DNA from: Nitrospirales bacterium LBB_01
Lineage (GTDB): Bacteria > Nitrospirota > Thermodesulfovibrionia > Thermodesulfovibrionales > Magnetobacteriaceae
DNA: 64,000 nt
Assembly (NCBI GenBank): GCA_004376055.2
Contig: CP049016.1
Location: 1,860,001-1,924,000, forward strand
Reading direction: 5' to 3'
In this document: in pieces, positions 62,925 to 64,000 of the stretch
Position numbering within the stretch: position 1 is the first letter of the stretch
How the letters are laid out: every line of letters starts with the position of its first letter
Translations under genes and position numbers: made by a program
Notes under the pieces: generated by a model
Databases searched by the model: none
What the model was told of the DNA's origin: nothing
Seen by the model: only the letters and a program-made list of their open reading frames with translations

Positions 62925-63851
62925 CTAACTTATTGACTTTACAAGCTCTCTTACTGCATTAACAGATTTCATAAAAGCGCTCATCTCATCATCATTAAGT
63001 TTAAGTTCAATGATTTTCTCTACTCCGCCGCTGCCTAAGACAGCGGGAACTCCGGCATACACGTGGTCAACCCCGTATTGTCCTTCAAGGCAGCAGGAGA
63101 CGGGAAGCACTTTTCGCTCATCAAGCAAAATAGACTTGACCATTTCATAAATTGAGGCGGCAGGCGCATAGTAGGCGCTCCCAGTCTTAAGCAGCGCCAC
63201 GATTTCAGCCCCTCCGTTTCTGGTTCGCTCTACAATAGCATCAATTTTCTCTTTAGGTAATAACTCCGTAACTGGTATCCCCCTGACAGTGGTAAATCTG
63301 GGAAGCGGTACCATCTGATCCCCATGACCACCCATCAGCATTGAGTTTATAACCTCAGGGGATACTTTAAGTTCTGCGGCAACAAATGAGCAAAACCTTG
63401 CAGCGTCCAATACCCCACCCATTCCCATCACCCGATTTGGCTTAAAACCTGTTGTCTTTAGCACAAGGTGAGCCATAACATCCATCGGGTTTGTTACCGC
63501 TATGACGATAGAATCTGGCGCATGTTTTAAAATCTCAGCAGCAGCGCCGCTTACGATTCCGGCATTGATTTTAAGCAGATCATCTCTTGACATACCTGGT
63601 TTTCTCGCCATTCCGGCAGTTACAACAACGATGTCAGAGCCTTTAATTGCAGCATAATCATTTGTGCCAAACACAGTGGCTGAGGAATTCCAAAGCGGAC
63701 ACGCTTCAGAAATATCAAGAGCTTTGCCCTGTGGCATTCCATCCACAATATCAAACAGTACGACATCACACAAGCCGCCCATAGCAAGCAACTGAGCCGT
63801 TGTTGCTCCAACATTACCTGCACCTATTACGGATACCTTTCGTTCTTTCAT
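62925..63851 (-). CDS. mdh: Malate dehydrogenase
   Basis: 308 residues, LDH-like MDH type. VIGAGNVGATTAQLLA (NAD fold), the substrate loop MARKPGMSRDDLLKIN with the malate-specific Arg, VTNPMDVM, and the catalytic His in MLMGGHGDQMVPL. Converts malate and oxaloacetate in the citric-acid cycle. The ATG overlaps the upstream gene's TGA (ATGA). Confidence 0.96.
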   Translation of the reverse strand: MKERKVSVIGAGNVGATTAQLLAMGGLCDVVLFDIVDGMPQGKALDISEACPLWNSSATVFGTNDYAAIKGSDIVVVTAGMARKPGMSRDDLLKINAGIVSGAAAEILKHAPDSIVIAVTNPMDVMAHLVLKTTGFKPNRVMGMGGVLDAARFCSFVAAELKVSPEVINSMLMGGHGDQMVPLPRFTTVRGIPVTELLPKEKIDAIVERTRNGGAEIVALLKTGSAYYAPAASIYEMVKSILLDERKVLPVSCCLEGQYGVDHVYAGVPAVLGSGGVEKIIELKLNDDEMSAFMKSVNAVRELVKSIS

Positions 63852-64000
63852 TTCCTCACCAGCTTTATTATTAAGATAATGACTACAATGGCTATTATAA
63901 CGGAAACCCCTATGATATGAAAAGACTTTTCTATGCGGGATTTAATACCTGGACCAAAAAAATAAAATGGAGCGACAAGTATAAAAAACTTAGCGCTTCT
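63848..64000 (-). CDS. DedA/VTT-like membrane protein, 3' end
   Basis: The last 50 codons of a gene that continues beyond the window: hydrophobic stretch KFFILVAPFYFFGPGIKSRI, then a second helix VIIAIVVIILIIKL, ending in VRK. The arrangement resembles the C-terminus of DedA-family lipid-transporter proteins. It overlaps mdh by ATGA and is probably in one transcript with mdh and ndk. Confidence 0.65.
   Translation of the reverse strand, partial: RSAKFFILVAPFYFFGPGIKSRIEKSFHIIGVSVIIAIVVIILIIKLVRK

Noticed and set aside
1-64000. CRISPR array, tRNA or rRNA genes
   Set aside because: No regularly spaced repeats and no recognisable tRNA or rRNA sequence were seen on reading; small RNA genes cannot be excluded.

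Overview
The window comes from a Gram-negative bacterial chromosome. It carries outer-membrane biogenesis genes (Omp85, TamB, a SurA-like protein, MlaE), lipoproteins and polysaccharide-export genes. The protein style, the formate-dehydrogenase-like NuoG and the abundance of HD-GYP, cNMP-binding and Ser/Thr kinase proteins resemble Nitrospirota (Thermodesulfovibrionia and magnetotactic relatives). That placement is inference and no database search was possible. No rRNA, tRNA or CRISPR array was seen.

Layout. 1-16084 is the 3' part of a complex I operon, nuoD-E-F-G-H-I-J-K-L-M-N, ending with a lipoprotein 5'-nucleotidase. The operon is broken twice. A stand-alone cNMP-fold gene lies between nuoD and nuoE. 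An A-rich type IV-like restriction gene plus a repeat element lies between nuoF and nuoG. 16406-29208 is an envelope-assembly block: Omp85 with seven apparent POTRA repeats, a SurA-like chaperone, TamB, and GlnD. Between Omp85 and TamB lies a GT-C/DUF2142-like membrane gene split by an IS3-family element. 29326-34275 holds an orphan HicB, a GT2 glycosyltransferase, a small His-rich protein, a response regulator with an HD-GYP domain and a chemoreceptor. 34455-36423 holds a HicBA pair and an orphan NodT-type outer-membrane factor.

36738-41562 is a phospho-signalling cluster. It contains TsaC, a receiver-cNMP protein, an FHA protein and a PP2C phosphatase. Divergent from these is a Ser/Thr kinase fused to a cNMP-binding domain. 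41719-43029 is the second copy of the IS, next to a DUF262/DUF1524 (GmrSD-like) defence gene. 45379-51441 holds a STAS-MlaE pair, a Met-rich helical protein of unknown function, an HDOD-GAF protein, a dGTPase-like protein, a PHP protein and a membrane-anchored TPR protein. 51732-58759 holds a large secreted protein, an HD-GYP protein, Wzm/Wzt polysaccharide export genes (the Wzm 5' end looks frameshifted) and a TMTC-like membrane TPR protein. 58936-64000 holds an LD-carboxypeptidase, a lexA-orf-dinB SOS operon, ndk, mdh and the 3' end of a DedA-like gene.

Dispersed repeats are a strong theme. There are five copies of a BIME-like element made of two inverted REP-type palindromes. There is one GAGATTGCCAC-type element and three CTGCGGA-type hairpins. 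A 124-bp palindromic element exactly fills the gap between the small SOS ORF and dinB. The two IS copies are both 1311 bp, each flanked by a 3-bp target duplication, and they differ at one base that I could see.
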